Part shown: positions 44,282 through 55,900 of the stretch, one piece after another
How positions within the stretch are numbered: the stretch's first letter is position 1
Layout of the letters: the number at the start of each line of letters is the position of its first letter
NCBI GenBank assembly: GCA_033980235.1
Contig: CM067076.1
Span: 31,286,968-31,350,967, forward strand
Length of the DNA stretch: 64,000 nucleotides
Direction: 5' to 3'
DNA from: Diadema setosum
Lineage: Eukaryota > Echinodermata > Echinoidea > Diadematoida > Diadematidae
The notes under the pieces: generated by a model
The model's input: the letters and a program-made list of their open reading frames with translations, nothing else
Database searches by the model: none
What the model was told of the DNA's origin: nothing
Translations under genes and position numbers: made by a program

Positions 44282-45760
44282 GCAAATTTTAGTATTTGAA
44301 CCTGACCTCTGACCCTTAACCTTTGACCCTTTGACCCTGAAATTCCCAAGAGAGTCACGGTCAGGCAGGACATGCACACATGTCTAAGTATCTAAATTTC
44401 ATGATGATACCTTGAGCAACATCCGAGGAAGAAGTGAAATTTAGTATTTTCTCTTGACCTAAAAAAAAAAAAAAAAAAACACTTCCCAGAAAATCTCTGC
44501 TGCGCGCAATGCAAGAACAGTATACACAAAGTTTCAATGAAAAATCACGCAGGCATTGCATAAATATAAGGGGAAAGTGATATTTTTAGAAGTTTACTTT
44601 GACCCACTTACCTCAAAAGTCCCTAGATAATCACTGCAAGTCAGTACATGCGTATGTTCTATACTTTATTTGAAGATTTCTTAAGCCTTTTCCGAAATAT
44701 CTGATAAACTCTCGATTCATCCAGAATTGTATGGTCTTTTTCATTTTATAAAGTGGTTTCTAGGTATCTCTCTCTCTCTCAAAAAAAAAATGAAAGTTGA
44801 ATCCTCTTCTCAACCACTCACTCCGGTGAAAGAAGCTTGCCATTGCATTATTTAGTAACGTTTATAAAATTACGCTTCACATTATGCAACACATTGTGAA
44901 ATGATGGCTTTATTCAAATGATTTATTCCACATTGCACAAACACTAAAATGATGTATTTTATTTTCATGTTCACTCACATATTGCCATTGGGAAGTGAAG
45001 GATCACAACACATAGACAAAGCAATCATAGCAAATACATAATTTTTGTTTTTGAGTGTGTGTGTGTGCGTGTGTTATGTCAGGGACAGTAGAAGGGATTT
45101 CTTTTTCTCTGTAATTACGTTATATTCGATTATTGTTCAAATACCGTTGATTCATTTTGACATGTTATATTCATGGCAGGATATATAGAGAATAGTACAC
45201 ATTTTAAAGAAAGGAGGATTAATTCAATCTTCTTTAATATCAACTTTTATATTTTGCAAAGGCAAAATGTTTTTCATGAAGAAATTGAATGGGACAAATA
45301 TTCATTTAGTGGAGCAAATTTTAGATTCACATCATAAAGAACAGCTACGCATCATCATAATTTAGGATAATAGTTAAAATATAGTTAAAATTTTTGAAAT
45401 AGATGATGTAGTTCAAAAATGCGGGAAATATGAGGGAAAGGCATATTAGTTTACTTGCTTGATATTACAAAGGGAATTATAGTATTCAATTGAAAATCTT
45501 TGAAAATTTGATTTTGTAATCAGATACCACACTCAAAATAGATGGATCAACTTTTTATAACAAGTCTCTGCAACCATACACTTTACGAATTAAAAATGGT
45601 CACAATAATTTTACATTGTCAAGAAAGAAGGTGTAATTTATATACTGTATGTATCAGGCACCGAGAAGTACGACGCTCTTGACAAAAGTCGGGCAATTTC
45701 TTCATAAAGTATTACATGGAGTTAAATGAAAGAACGATATTATTCAGAGGGGTGAAGGTT
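44282..45760. other. AT-rich interval, little recognised
   Basis: Holds CTTTGACCC repeats near 44300-44340, an A20 run near 44461 and a MITE fragment. No exon of HADHA was recognised here. Confidence 0.5.
44690..44825. mobile_element. GGGATGGTATAG MITE fragment
   Basis: Contains TTTATAAAGTGGTTTCTAGG shared with the copy at 61929. Confidence 0.55.
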
Positions 45761-45842
45761 CAGGTTTGAGTTTCTTCAGTTTGTCTCCCTCTAACAAATT
45801 TTCATTTGTAGAGGGAGACAAACTGAAGAAACTCAAAACCTG
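45761..45842. repeat. 33-bp-arm hairpin (possible small-RNA precursor)
   Basis: CAGGTTTGAGTTTCTTCAGT ... and its complement ACTGAAGAAACTCAAAACCTG-like arm pair over 32-33 bp with one bulge around a 17-nt loop. It could be a tiny fold-back transposon or a hairpin RNA. Confidence 0.6.
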
Positions 45843-45991
45843 ATTACGTGGAGTTATTTATACAAATGAAAATCTTTCTAGTTAAGTAACGTTTACGTTG
45901 TGTTGACAATAATCGGTGTTCTTTTTGTAAGCAAATCATAGAACATAATGCAACATAAACAGAATGTATTCATTCATTCTGAGATTGTATG

Positions 45992-46380
45992 TTAAAGGGG
46001 TCGTATAGTTTTGGTTGAGACCTATTTCCAGGTTTCTAACATTTTTTTGGTGAGATAATGAGAAACCTCTCATGAAATATGAAAGAACATGTAATTCTAT
46101 GAGGAATTCAACCTTTATTTGATGAAAATTTGTTTTGAAATTCCTGAGATATTAAAAAAAGAGCGATTCTAATAAAGTATGGGACCCACACTTTACTACG
46201 ATCACTTTGTTTTGCTTTGTTCTTGGATGTTTCAGTCATTCCAAACCCGATTTTCATCAAATAAACTTTGAATTCCTCTTAAAATGGTGTGCTCTGTACC
46301 ATAACAAGTGTTTTCTTGGTATCTCACAAAAAGTTTGAAGTCCAATTCTCATCTCCAACAATACTATACCATCCCTTTAA
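45992..46380. mobile_element. GGGATGGTATAG MITE family, most complete copy
   Basis: Left end TTAAAGGGGTCGTATAG, right end CTATACCATCCCTTTAA, inverted. About 389 bp, no coding capacity. Confidence 0.78.
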
Positions 46381-47428
46381 CGTTTGAGTTGACAGATATT
46401 GTAGAAAGATATCCATATAGGGCTTGAATTCAGTGTGATAACACATGTCACAAACATGTTACATTCCTGGAGGTGGTAGTGAAACGGTAGTATAGTGGCT
46501 GAAATATTAGATTCCAAATCCATATTTAAAGAAATGGTTGCAGGTCACAACACAGAGCTCCGCACATTACAAAATATAATGAAATAAGATGAGTTTTAAG
46601 AGGAATTACTGCATTCAGTATTACACCATGAAAAATTTAGAATCAGCTCGTACATAGCAACAATGTCGTTACGGCCAATCTCGTTATTAGAGTAGTGTTG
46701 CAGTAATTAATAGCAGTAAAAATATACAATTTGCGTGTTTCATGATAACGCACCTTCGGAATAACGAACATCGTCCAAACATATAAAATTAAAAAACCGC
46801 AATGAAATATTAGTTGAGACCAAATAATTTGAGTTATTTTAGGAAATTTTAGTTTGTAATTAATCTAACTGATATATGGCTTCGCACATCTACCAAGTTG
46901 TTATGAGTGTACTGGTATAAGTGGTTGGTCATAAAAATGCTATTAAACTTTGTTGTCAGTTGTGCGGAAGAATACCCATTACTGCTTTATATTGATATTA
47001 TATGTAGGTACTAGAAAAAAAAAAGAATATCCTTCGTTACCATAATGCAGTAGTCATTAATGTTATTGCACACTTTGAGTACAAAGGAAGGCGCCTTGAT
47101 CGCATGGGCAACCACTATAGGAAACAGCTCATTGGGCTAGAAAGTCATGAATAGAAACTGGGTCGATCTGAAGCTGTATGATAGGAAGGGCAATGTGCTA
47201 TGACGAGAAGGAAGACCCCCCCCCCCCCTTGTATAAGTTGATTTTGCAGGAGTGACGACATGATAACCAAGGCCATAGGCGTCCATCGGGGAAGGGAAGG
47301 GGGGGGGGGGGGGGGCAAACTTAACTTTGCTCCCTTCCATACAAAATCCACGTTGACCGCTGAAACACGATGGTAAGGTAATGAATAGAAACATATCGTT
47401 TGATTTCAATTCTAAAATTAGGATTATT

Positions 47429-47430
<2 letters not shown>
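46381..47430. other. Intergenic, no gene recognised
   Basis: AT-rich sequence with C and G homopolymers at 47217-47228 and 47300-47316. No coding feature supported. Confidence 0.5.

Positions 47431-47432
<2 letters not shown>

Positions 47433-47475
<43 letters not shown>
47433..47475. repeat. Poly(A) run of 43
   Basis: An uninterrupted A run, possibly a retroposon tail or slippage. Confidence 0.95.
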
Positions 47476-47476
<1 letters not shown>

Positions 47477-47540
47477 ATGTTCCGTTCAAGAAATCCCAGA
47501 ATATTCCACAAAAGTGCACAGGATCATTTGATTTCAATTT

Positions 47541-47549
47541 AGACACACA

Positions 47550-47587
<38 letters not shown>
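47541..47587. repeat. (AC)n microsatellite
   Basis: About 23 AC/GC units. Confidence 0.95.
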
Positions 47588-47591
<4 letters not shown>

Positions 47592-47676
47592 ATACGAAAG
47601 CTCCCTCAAGTGTGTGTTTGTCTCTCTTACACAATTTTCCGCTCGGTCAGTCTCCTTAGACTTTGTACACAATGAA

Positions 47677-48660
47677 GACGAAACAGCTAGCGTAACAAAA
47701 GGTGACAGATATATGGATTTATCTTATTACATTTTCTCCGAATACTGTTTTCCCCTCTTTTCCTTTGAACATTTTCCAAGAATGTCGAGAACAACTGTGC
47801 TCCAGATCGTTAAATTTTAGTTGTAAAAATCCAACACTTCCTTCGATCCGTATAGCTGTGCTCCCTCACACATCACCGCCAGGTTTTGACACTCCCACCT
47901 ACATTATAAAACAAATCGACGACCTTGGTCGTGGCTAATAAAATAAGTATGGCGGCAGGGCCGGCGGAGCGTTTTCAAAAGTGTGGGGGTCCACTTCCGG
48001 GTTTCATGAGCTGACAAACAAAAAGAAAAAAATAGATAGATAAAAAAATAATAATAAAAAAGGGTCCTCAGCTCATCTCTCCCTTTCCATTTCCGGGTTT
48101 TTCAGCTGACATGTGGAAAAACATAAGCTTACCGCACTCACACTTCAAGATCTCTGTCTATTTCTATTTAGTGCCACTTACGTACTTCTGGGTTAAAAAA
48201 AGTGTGGGGCCCAAAGTGATGACACCTTATGTATTCCTTTGTATGGTGCACAAAAAGTGTAGGGGCCCGAGCCCCCACGGCCCCCACGGTTCCGCCGGCC
48301 ATGGGCAGAGAGAGAGAGGTGAATGCACGATGAATAATGACTGTATATTTGTACCATTTTCTCTTTTTTTTTTCATTTTTCTGCCAAATAAATGCGAATA
48401 GGCAGGTAATGGCATGATTGGTCGTCAATATTCGCTGATTATTTTGTTTGTCTGGTTATTCTCTGTGATTAAGGCAGCCTGTGAACAGAGCGGTGATGTC
48501 AAATTGCATTACGTTTGTGCTTTACGATTCCAGAACCTGTTTGACCCGTGTGACCATGACACACTTTACTGTCAATGTACATGCACATACAAAGGTGCAC
48601 ACAAACATACACACGCACAAATGAACACACACATGCAAAGTGCGAGACAATAATTTCTTT
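47677..48660. repeat. Duplicated block upstream of the EGF/FAMeT gene
   Basis: Shares AAAGGTGACAGATAT, ACATTTTCCAAGAATGTC-type words, GTGAATGCACGATGAATAAT and ATGCAAAGTG(C/A)GAGACA with 63302-64000. Ends about 210 bp before the start codon at 48872. Confidence 0.85.
47956..48303. mobile_element. CAGGGCCGGCGGA MITE in the duplicated block
   Basis: Ends CAGGGCCGGCGGA and complement of CATGGCCGGCGGA. The homologous site near 63660 is empty (GATGGCGG then GTGAATGC), which confirms an insertion. Confidence 0.83.
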
Positions 48661-48871
48661 TTACGTCAATGTACCCCAAGAGGTTTACAAAGCCGTCGTA
48701 CAGTTACCGTTTCTAATAAAAGTCTAAATTTTCTATGACGTTTATTGACCATTATTCTGGCAAACGCGTCGCAACATAAAACCACTGACATCATTTCTTT
48801 GTTGGATCGAAGTTGGTAGCATTTACAAGGTGTCCACCTTCAAGTCAGAACAGCTACTTTCACCAGAAGAT

Positions 48872-48926
48872 ATGACAGGAATTCTGCCCAAAGTTATTGT
48901 GTTGCTACTCTTATGCGGTAAGCATG
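48872..48926 (+). CDS. EGF/FAMeT gene exon 1 (signal peptide)
   Basis: ATG 48872 opens MTGILPKVIVLLLLCGKH. Two donors nine bases apart, GTAAGC at 48918 and GTAAGT at 48927, are both phase 1, so either splices in frame to exon 2. I chose the stronger downstream site; the shorter form ends at 48917. Confidence 0.7.
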
Positions 48927-51900
48927 GTAAGTTTTCTATTTTAATGACCAAGATATGTATCTCTTTGTAATGAAAATGATTTTTTACTTTGATATATCTT
49001 TACATATAGGCCATATGTTTGTGTATTATGGCTGATGTACTTAAATGTCTAACATTTTTATACATATTAGCCATAATCATCTATGTATCTATTACAATTC
49101 ATGATTATCACTTAATGTTTACGTTTGTGTGCATACGCAGTGTTAACTTGAAATAAGTGCGATTAAAGCTGCCTGAAAACAAACGTTTTAATGGACCGCT
49201 TTTTTCCCCATTGTTATATTTACTTCTTTTTTTCTGTATAAACTTGCAAAGTATACAAATTGCCGTAATTGATCTTTCTACTTTATCATGCTATTTTGTT
49301 TTACTATTATATAATTTATGATTCTCGCAATATGTATTTCTTATAAAATGATAATACGATAAATTGTGTAATTTGTGCTTGCATTTTGCTCTAACCTTTG
49401 TTAAATGGAAGTAAACATGACATCTGAATTGAAATGTGTAGATATAGCGCTGGGGCCTATTTTGCGATCTGTCTTTTCATGTATAGATATAATTGCCTGT
49501 ATCATACTACTAATAGATGCTTTCTTGGCCAAAGTCCTGAAATTGTCGAGCATTTTCACGTTATGTGCACTCAAATTACTAAGCGGTGAAGTGAACGATT
49601 TCACATTTAATGCTTTCAAATTCATTTCAGGGACACATATCAATGGTCACTAGTTCAAATCCGGATGTAAGCATTCAGTTTCATGTTTGGGCATGGAATT
49701 ACAAGTTTGTGCATTCAACTTAGTACGATGGGCTGGATAAGCCCTTAAGAGCACTTTAATCTTTGTTCTTGAGCAAGCGATTTTCAAAATTGAGCATTTA
49801 TGTTTGTGATGCATGTAGGCCTGTGTTATTCATAAATAAGCAAGAATGATTATGTGTAGCTAATTATTGAATGTGACTTTAATTTTTCAATTTAAAATTC
49901 ATCGTCATCATGGTCATGATCATAGTATTTGTTTATATGAACATCAAGATTGTTTTTCTTTTGCTGAACATGTTATGTAAACTTCAATATGAATTCCTCA
50001 TTTCGTCATGCCATTACATAGCTTTCTTTATCTCTAATTTACATCTTTATTTCATTATGATCATCATACTGATTTGTGATCTTCATTCAAATTTACATAC
50101 TTATTTGCATCATTGGGTGTGATCCACACGTAGTCGTTAATAACATTCAATTTAAAACAGGGTATGTACTTTTCACTGGACACTTACTGGAGTACTTTGT
50201 GCAGTGCTGAAACTAGTGTACCATGCTTGATTGTTTAATGCTGTTTGGTTACAACATAGTGTATTTACATTGTACACTCAGCAAAAAAGAAGGTAAACAC
50301 TTTTTCCTTCTCAAATTCATCATAGCATAGATCATATGGCAATTATAAATGTTTTATATACATGTTAAAGATAGTTTAATTGGCTATCAACCTGGTAGGT
50401 TTATACAAAGGGAAAGTATGCGCATGAGTGAACACATTCATTTTTCTCTTCAAAGGCACAGAAGTAAAAATTACAAAAATGGACAAGTTTTCATTCATGT
50501 GTATGTTCTCTTCACTATAACAGTGAGAACATAAGACAAATTTAAAACAAGAAGAAATGCAAATTAATTTGCAAAATTGAAGCTATATGAAGTCTATAAT
50601 GTCTTTGTAGCCCTTAAAATAAAGGCAAAAAAAAAGAGAAATAATGGAGGAAAATAAAAGATCTTCTTTCAAATCCAAATTCAGGTGACATTAGAAAAGA
50701 AGCAATAGTAACAAAAATGGTACAAATTTAAAATGTTTTTTTCAAATTAGGAAAATTAAAAATAATTTTGGGTTCTTGAATTTGTCTCATGAATTCTTAA
50801 ATTCCTGCAGTAAACGAACGAAACAAAGATTTTTTTTTTTTCCATCTCGTCACTTTTGCGGCTTACTCCCTATGTCAGTTAAAGCTTGAGTTCAGGGAAA
50901 ATTCCAATTTTCCCTCTTTAGTTTCCCCACTTTGTTTTTGTAAGAGGATATAAAGGATACACAGGAATGGAAACTTATTTTTTACTATTTCATTCTTGTC
51001 TATCATTTTCTTAAATTGGTCTTTTGGTTTCATCGCTATCTTGAAGGGCATTTGCAAATGAATAACAAAATGTCAATTTCCGCAATGTTCACTTGGCTCC
51101 TTGGAGAACAAAGACGAATGTGTTGACTCATGCGTAAAATTTCCCTTTGTATTAACCTACCAGGTTGAGGACCAATAAATTTATCTTTAATATGATATAA
51201 TTTATGACTCAATGATTTTTATGAAAATCTTCTATGCAAAATATGTACGGGAAAAAAGTGTTTACTTTCTTTTTTGCTGAGTGTATATAAATGGCAAAAA
51301 AAAAAATGTTCCTTGTGAATGTAAAATTACCCCCTAGTAGCTCCAATTAGGTTTAACGTAGTGGCATCCCAACCAGTTTTCTGCTAATCTCTTTTAGGGA
51401 AGAAGCAATAATTGTCACACTGTGTGGGAGCTGGATCCAATAGCATATATTACACTTGGGAAAAAGGAGTTTTGAAATATAGAGGTCCTGCATGATTTCG
51501 TCATGACAATATCTATTCAATACTTTTTTCTTTCTTTTTTTTTCTTCTTTTCACTTTGTTCAGAAGGAGTAAGAGCTCTCCATCTGGGTGAAAATGACCA
51601 AGAAATCTGTTCAGCAATGGAAATGATTTGCAGCTCAGTGACATTGGTCAACGGACAAACGGTTTCCATGGTACCCAAACTGATGACCGAAGATGAAATA
51701 AGACAATCGGGAAATCATCCCATGCTGAAAGGGAAAACAAGATTTACTTGTAGACTTCCCGGTATGTATAATATGCCTTTGACGGAATTGTCATTGACGA
51801 ATGTGTCTTGCTGTACCTTGTAAATTTGTTGATCGTTAGATCATTAATCCTACAAAATCTAAAAATCTTCGTCGGATATTTGAAGAGAAACGCATGTTTT

Positions 51901-52873
51901 GAGATGTTTTATTGCGTTTTCATATTTTGTTCTTATAATATCGTGTACACACAAATACACATTTTAGTTTACTTCGGAATTTCACATCCGTCAGAAAATA
52001 TTGATATTATGCAACTGATACCGTCTGATGACGATAATGATGCGGATCAACACTTAATAACGGAAAAAAAAAACACAACTAGACAACATCGAACAAGAAA
52101 TTCATACCCAAACAATTAGCTTTGCTATGTTGTCATGAGAGACCATAAAAGTGCAAATCAGTTGATGCATGTTGAATGTTATGAAGGGCGACGGAGCCTA
52201 TAATCATATCACACACACATGTGTATATGCGTGTGTCCATTTATGTGTGTGTTTATCAGAGTAGGCCTACTTGATTATTCCTCCTACCGCGGGTGTTGTT
52301 TGTGTGTGTGTGTGTGTGTGTGTGATATCTGAGCAATCATGAGTGTGCAGACGGCGTGATATATGCAGCGAGGTAAAAATAGTTACAATGTGGAAAGAAT
52401 CAGTTTTTCATTAAAATCTCGTTTATGATGCATAGACTTTGAGTGGTATTGAGTGACGCCTATACTCCTTCGTAGATGGAATATGTCGTTCGTATTGTTA
52501 AAGGTATAGTATTGGTAGAGATGAAGATTTAGCTTTTTATCTTTTACGAAATACTCAGAAAGCACATATGAAATTCTACAGACCATACCATTCTAAGAGG
52601 AATTGAATGTTTATTTTATGAAAATCGGTTCTGAAATGGCTGCGATATCAAAAAACAAAACAAAAACAAAAACAAAAAAAAAAACCTACAGCAAAACAAA
52701 GCGATCCCAATCAATAAAAGGTGGGTCCAACCTTTTCACAAGATCACCTTTCGTTCGGATGTCTCAGCTTTTTCAAACCAATTTTCATCGATTAAACATT
52801 AAATACCCCCCAAGAATAACAATGCACATGCTCTTTCATATTTCATAAGAAGTTGTTCATTATCTCAATACAA

Positions 52874-52905
<32 letters not shown>

Positions 52906-55900
52906 ATATTCCACCAGAATGACAAGACTATTGTAAAGCTACAACATTTGTGATATTTGACGGTTTTTAGCCGTTAAAATTCAAATAATGCACCAAATGC
53001 ACACCGTAACGTATTTTGTGTACTAGACACAGCTGCATACATTAATCCACCTGTGGTTGGGATTATGATACTTATACTTCGAACAAAAGATATGAAGAGT
53101 TTGTTCGCAAAAACCGATAAGTCCATTTTTGAAGATTTCGAAGTACGGTCTCTGTCATAGAGTACAAAATAATACCTTTTAAATGATATATTGGTCACTA
53201 CATATAAAGGTACATTTTTGAAGTAATGGTCAGAAGAAGCAAAAATTTTCTTATAATCCTCTTTATTTTTCTTGACCTTTATTCCGAAATATCTCCATTT
53301 GGCAAATATGGACTTATCGGTTTTTGCAAAACAAACTCTTCATAATTATGCACGTTAAAGCTGTCATAAAAGAAGAATTCACTAGCTTCTCTAACTTTGT
53401 TATCGATGGCATATAACAACACACCACTTACATGAACTACATGTGCAACTAAGTGCATCACACAGGTCTGTAACAGTAGACTAGTAGTTTAGATGTGTAA
53501 TTTTTTCGTTGTACGAAAAAATTATTCAAGTCTGAACGGTCGATTTAACTAAACAAATAAAGACCCTCTTGAGTTCAAAATTTACAGGAGGTTCCAGATA
53601 GTGTTTTCTTCAATGCCTAAGTGTTCTTACCAATTTTTCAAAAATATGCATGCAAAAGGGATTGATTGTCTTTAAAGCTTGATCGTTTCAGACGTGAGAT
53701 GTCTTTTCTTGTAAAATAATTCCAAAACAGTATTAAAGGGTTGGTTCCTGCTGCTTTTGTTATTCAATTTTTTTATCATGGCTACTACTAAAACACTGAT
53801 CAATTCAGTGCTTATTTACGTCGATGTAGGGCAATTTGTCAATCAGTTGCAATGAAAACATCTCGACGGAAGAATTTCACTAATTTTAATAACAAAAGCA
53901 GTACCCGCTGCATGCTATAAGGATTAGAACCAACACTAAGGTGTGCTGTAGTGCTGTAGGGCAATTTGTCAATCAGTTGCAACATTAAAGGGGTTTTCAA
54001 ATGCGTTTTCTTCATTATTTATTATATAGGTTCTTCCGGGCAATTTCGTAAATGTGCCATTTATTTTTATTTTATGTGAATTCAAATTCGTATCTTTGTT
54101 CAATGCTGTGCAGTGACTTTGGTAAAATGATTTCACGTCTTATGCTTTCAAATTCGTTTTTAAGCACGCAAATTAGTGGTCACAAATTCAAATTCGGATG
54201 TGTGCATTCGATTTCATGTTTGAGCATGGAATTTTAAGTTTGTGCATTCAAATTTAATAGTGCAATAGGCTCGATAAACAATTAAAACGACTGTCAATAT
54301 TTTTTTATACTTTAAATGTGATCATCACACATCTTTCTGATCTTCACCCTTTGTACTTTTTTGCATCGTCATGATGTGTGATCCATATGTAGACATTTTC
54401 AACATTCAATTTAAAACGTAGTACAAGTAACTTATTTTTAATGGACATTGTACAGGTTTAATTTGAATGCTCCTTTAATGAACTTATTTGCCCATATCCG
54501 ATTTTGAATACTCGGAAAGAGCTAGCGACAGGTGAAGACAAAGTTGAGCAAACATTGCCGAAAATGTTTGCGCATTCAATGAACTTAAATGCGCGAATTC
54601 GAAATCGGTTGCCAACTTAGTCAATTTGAACGACGAAAAACGATTTTGAGTGACCGTATTTTGATGCCTGAGCAAATGTGACGAAAATGAATGCTTCTAG
54701 TATCAAATTGAACATTTTGAATGTCAAAAAATTGACCGGGAGAACATATACAAAGTGTAACATAAGGACTCAGAATCTATTTTTTTTTTTGAATTTAAAC
54801 TTTCACACAGGATTTTCAATTATTCCTGGTTTCACCACAAGCCAAGCTCAAACCAGCAAGAAAATAGTGCAATCATATTGTTGTACCTTTCCAATGGCAA
54901 AGAGCATAACGCAGTAACGCAATCCAAACAGACGTAAAACCACAACTACATATTATACAGTGCATATTAAAGAAAAAAAAAAGGGGGGGGGGGGTAAGCC
55001 AACTTTGGAGGGCTACCATTTCATAATTATTGTCAGCTAAGGAGAGGATGATGTTGGTTGTGAGGAACGGGGAACTCTTCTTCTTTCCATTGGTACCCAA
55101 ATGTCATGTTTGAGTGAGCACCTGGACTTTAAAAACATCAATGACAAATTGCACTTTTTCCAAGGTTTCGTGTTATTGTGAAGGAACAAATTAGACTAAC
55201 GGGTCCACTTTGCCCGAATGGAAGTAGCATTGCTTCTGACAAGGACTCAGTTTTTTATAAATCTGCATAAAATGTGCCAATTATATACTACACAGTTCAT
55301 TTATATCCATAATACAGTATACGGAAAATAAAGATGGTTAATGATCAATAATTGTTATTTTTAATTTGCTTCAAAACTATTGAAAATTGACAATAACATC
55401 CTCGTAACTTTTATTCAAAGTTGTGTCTTTTTTTTTGTCTTTATTTCATACTTTTCATTTTTTTTTTTAAATACGAATTGCCCCCGAAAAAAAATATCGG
55501 ACGGAAACTAATCTTGGCATTTGCTATTATCATTTCTTTATAACCAAACTACCTTGTAATCATCTACAAATAGGTCAGTACTTTTTGATTACCGGATATC
55601 AAAGCCCAAAGAGAAGTATGGATTGAGTGAAAGCAAAAGCAGCAACATTAGTAGAGCACATCAGTGAAAGTTTATGAAAATCGGACAATCGATGCAAAAC
55701 TTATGAATTTTAACGTTTTTGGTGTTGGAAAGACTGGAAAAGGAGACTACTTGAGTTTATGATATCATGTGTGGACAACAATATAGAGGAAATATTAAGA
55801 AAAATTTAACATGCTTTCCATTTTCTAGCGTAATGAAAAAGTATTTCACTAACCTCTTTCAGAAAGCAGGGGAAATGGTTTGAGATTCAGTACATGTAAA

